Position numbers and translations under genes: made by a program. Below are positions 5,592 to 6,876 of a stretch of DNA of 6,876 nt, one piece after another. The notes beneath the pieces are model-generated. The model searched no databases and was not told the DNA's origin. It worked only from the letters and a program-made list of their open reading frames with translations. The stretch is from Euryarchaeota archaeon UBA287 (lineage in GTDB: Archaea > Thermoplasmatota > UBA186 > UBA287): assembly GCA_002495235.1 (NCBI GenBank), contig DAEG01000103.1:1-6876 (forward strand). The letters are read 5' to 3'. Each line of letters begins with the position of its first letter. The first letter of the stretch is position 1.

Positions 5592-6249
5592 AGTTCTCCC
5601 CTCCGAGCACAAAGACGAGCTGTGCCGGCACCTCAAACCCATCAAAGGTGACCATGTTAGAGACCGATCCGAGCTGTGACCTGCTGCCGGTTATCTTTGC
5701 CGTCTTGCCCATGTGTCTGCCTCTAGTTATGAGCGCCGTGTTGCCCTCTCTCAGTTCATAGGCTCCCATTATCTCCTGCTCTGGCACCTTGATCATGAGT
5801 GTGGTCCCGGTCGCGTACCTCTTCTCATCGAGCAGGATGCTTCTTCCATCGTGGGTCACGTACTGGAATTTGCCGCCTTTTACGCTCATTATGTTGTTTA
5901 TGCGCACGAGCTTTGTGACCGCTCTCTCTGCATCGATCCTCGTGACCCTGAGCCCGTCGTAACCGAGCGTTATCCTGTAGTGCTCATCCCCCACACTCAC
6001 GGCGCTCATGAGCCCCAGAGGGAATGAAGGATCCGTGATGATCTTTCCATCGACCATAACTCTCCTGCCGGCCACTATCCTCTTTGCCTCTTTGGCATCA
6101 TCGCACACCCCTATATAGTCCCTGAGGAATGCGGCCAGAGGTATGCAGGAATTCTTAGGATACGGTCCTGGCGTAGGGGAGAAGGCCCACTTGTAGTGCT
6201 TTCTGGTTATCCTCCACTCCCCCGGAGCTGAAATTCTCTTGACGTGCAA
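5584..6249 (-). CDS. rps4e: Small ribosomal subunit protein eS4 (probable TTG start)
   Basis: eS4 is an archaeal/eukaryotic 30S protein, unrelated to bacterial uS4 except for a shared RNA-binding S4 module. In the 221-residue form the order is a basic N-terminus, HVKRISAPGEW then WAFSPTPGPYPKNSCIPLA (about 21-39), an S4-like module with RIVAGRRVMVDGKIITDPS (about 57-75) and LGLMSAVSV, a central beta domain with TKLVRINNIMSVKGGKFQY, and a C-terminal KOW motif around NTALITRGRHMGKTAKI (about 170-186). A GTG at 6258 would add three residues (Met-Ser-Arg) and overlap uL24 by 8 nt. However, that GTG lies inside the only good Shine-Dalgarno sequence, so TTG 6249 is preferred, giving a start of Met-His-Val-Lys-Arg. 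The gene's identity is secure; the start is moderately so. Its end overlaps uL5 by 8 nt. Confidence 0.95.
   Translation of the reverse strand: MHVKRISAPGEWRITRKHYKWAFSPTPGPYPKNSCIPLAAFLRDYIGVCDDAKEAKRIVAGRRVMVDGKIITDPSFPLGLMSAVSVGDEHYRITLGYDGLRVTRIDAERAVTKLVRINNIMSVKGGKFQYVTHDGRSILLDEKRYATGTTLMIKVPEQEIMGAYELREGNTALITRGRHMGKTAKITGSRSQLGSVSNMVTFDGFEVPAQLVFVLGGENYE
5597..5604 (-). promoter_or_regulatory. Ribosome binding site of uL5
   Basis: GGAGGGGA on the minus strand, encoding Gly-Gly and part of a Glu near the end of eS4, 5 nt before ATG 5591. It supports that start over the later in-frame ATGs at 5576 and 5564. Confidence 0.75.
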
Positions 6250-6250
6250 T

Positions 6251-6532
6251 CTACTCACCTCCCAGTCTTCTTCTTCTCCAGCTGTCGTTCATCTCGAGCT
6301 TCGTTATCTTGACGTTCGAAGGATCTATGGGAAAAGAAACGGCCGTACCGTCGGTCTTGTTTATCGTTATCCCCTCTATGATGAGCTTTCCATCCTCGAT
6401 CTCGTTCACCTTGCCGCTCTGACCTCTGAAGATCCCCCTGACGACCTCCACCGTATCACCGGACCTCACGCTGAAAGTCCTCTTGTGATACTGCTCCCTC
6501 AGCTTTCTGTCCATGTTCGCTCTCGCTTTCAT
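6251..6532 (-). CDS. rpl24: Large ribosomal subunit protein uL24 (short N-terminus)
   Basis: uL24 is an assembly-initiating protein near the tunnel exit of the large subunit. The 93 residues hold a KOW domain, VRSGDTVEVVRGIFRGQSGK (22-41), followed by VNEIEDGKLIIEGITINKTD (42-61) and the archaeal FPIDPSNVKIT (68-78). The C-terminus is basic, SWRRRRLGGE. Typical archaeal members (about 115-120 residues) have an additional basic N-terminal segment of around 25 residues, which is missing. The frame is open 12 codons upstream, but those residues overlap uL14 and do not look like that segment. ATG 6532 overlaps the uL14 stop as ATGA and has GGTGAT (6536-6541) 3 nt upstream. The last codons GGA GGT GAG double as the eS4 ribosome binding site. 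Confidence 0.94.
   Translation of the reverse strand: MKARANMDRKLREQYHKRTFSVRSGDTVEVVRGIFRGQSGKVNEIEDGKLIIEGITINKTDGTAVSFPIDPSNVKITKLEMNDSWRRRRLGGE
6255..6262 (-). promoter_or_regulatory. Ribosome binding site deciding the eS4 start
   Basis: GGAGGTGA on the minus strand, inside the last two sense codons of uL24. It covers the competing GTG start (6256-6258) and ends 5 nt before TTG 6249, the usual distance for this operon. This argues for the TTG. Confidence 0.75.
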
Positions 6533-6876
6533 ACTATCACCGTGCTCGCAGCAGCTATCGTCGGCCACCTCTCTGCAGCCTCTCTCGCAACGGGGCCCTT
6601 TATCGTTGTCCCTCTCAGCTCACCTTTATCGTTCGTGACGACCACGGCATTTGATTCAAAGGATACGACGATGCCATCCGGCCTCCTGTAAGGCCTCTTC
6701 TGTCTGACTATGACCGCGTTGACGACCTCTTTCTTCATCTCCGGCCTTCCCTTCTTAACGGAGGCCACGACCAGGTCGCCCACTCCCCCAGCGGGGTATC
6801 TCCTGTGTGTGCCGTGGTAGTTTCTCACACCTATTATCTCAACGATCCTCGCACCGCTGTTGTCTATGCACTGCAC
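6529..6876 (-). CDS. rpl14: Large ribosomal subunit protein uL14 (5' end cut off by window)
   Basis: uL14 lies on the interface side of the large subunit, at an inter-subunit bridge. In archaea it also forms part of the aIF6 binding site. The visible 115 residues begin inside the conserved QCIDNSGARIVEI. The L14 signature AVIVRQKRPYRRPDGIV (54-70) plus SFESNAVVV is complete, and the archaeal C-terminal IKGPVAREAAERWP (92-105) is present. The window's last bases on this strand read GTG, but family comparison shows this is an internal Val and not a start. Roughly 15-25 N-terminal residues should lie beyond position 6876. The stop overlaps the uL24 start as ATGA. By usual archaeal order, uS17 should precede it outside the window. 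Confidence 0.96.
   Translation of the reverse strand: MQCIDNSGARIVEIIGVRNYHGTHRRYPAGGVGDLVVASVKKGRPEMKKEVVNAVIVRQKRPYRRPDGIVVSFESNAVVVTNDKGELRGTTIKGPVAREAAERWPTIAAASTVIV

Noticed and set aside
6874..6876. GTG at the window edge as the start of uL14
   Set aside because: uL14 proteins have about 15-25 residues before the QCIDNSGAR segment, so this codon is an internal Val of a gene cut by the window.

Overview
This window is a slice of an archaeal ribosomal-protein operon (the archaeal counterpart of the bacterial spc operon). All of it is coded on the minus strand. Read in the direction of transcription (high to low coordinates), the order is uL14 (5' end cut off), uL24, eS4, uL5, uS14, uS8, uL6, eL32, eL19, uL18, uS5, uL30, uL15 and secY (3' end cut off). 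The archaeal/eukaryotic-type proteins eS4, eL32 and eL19 sit between genes shared with the bacterial spc operon, and the SecY is archaeal in type, so the source is an archaeon with good certainty. From remembered family patterns, the SecY central region, the short eL32 and the His-Val-Lys-Arg start of eS4 suggest a euryarchaeon of the Thermoplasmatota. That placement is an inference and needs a tree.

There is almost no non-coding DNA. Of thirteen gene junctions, only two or three have a gap (1 nt at uL24/eS4 if its TTG start is right, 5 nt at uS14/uS8, 8 nt at uS8/uL6); the rest overlap or touch by 1 to 8 nt, most often as ATGA or GTGA. No stretch could hold a promoter or terminator outside a gene, so the fourteen genes are probably one transcript with coupled translation. 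Most genes have a Shine-Dalgarno sequence (GGAGGTG or part of it) lying inside the last codons of the gene before. The weakest is at secY. The regular spacing of these sites helps choose among competing starts for eS4, eL32, uS5 and uL15.

Together the genes supply large-subunit proteins (uL14, uL24, uL5, uL6, eL32, eL19, uL18, uL30, uL15), small-subunit proteins (eS4, uS14, uS8, uS5) and the channel through which ribosomes deliver membrane and secreted proteins. uL5 and uL18 both bind 5S rRNA. The 51-residue uS14 is easily missed because it is so short. Several proteins have short N-termini (uL24, eL32, uL18, uL15), while uS5 has an acidic, low-complexity N-terminal extension.

I saw no mobile element, RNA gene, CRISPR array or defence system, and no previously undescribed system. 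The points worth a second look are fine-scale: Shine-Dalgarno sequences that dictate Gly-Gly C-termini, doubled start codons, a probable TTG start, the uS5 tail, and a strong ATA/AGR codon preference.
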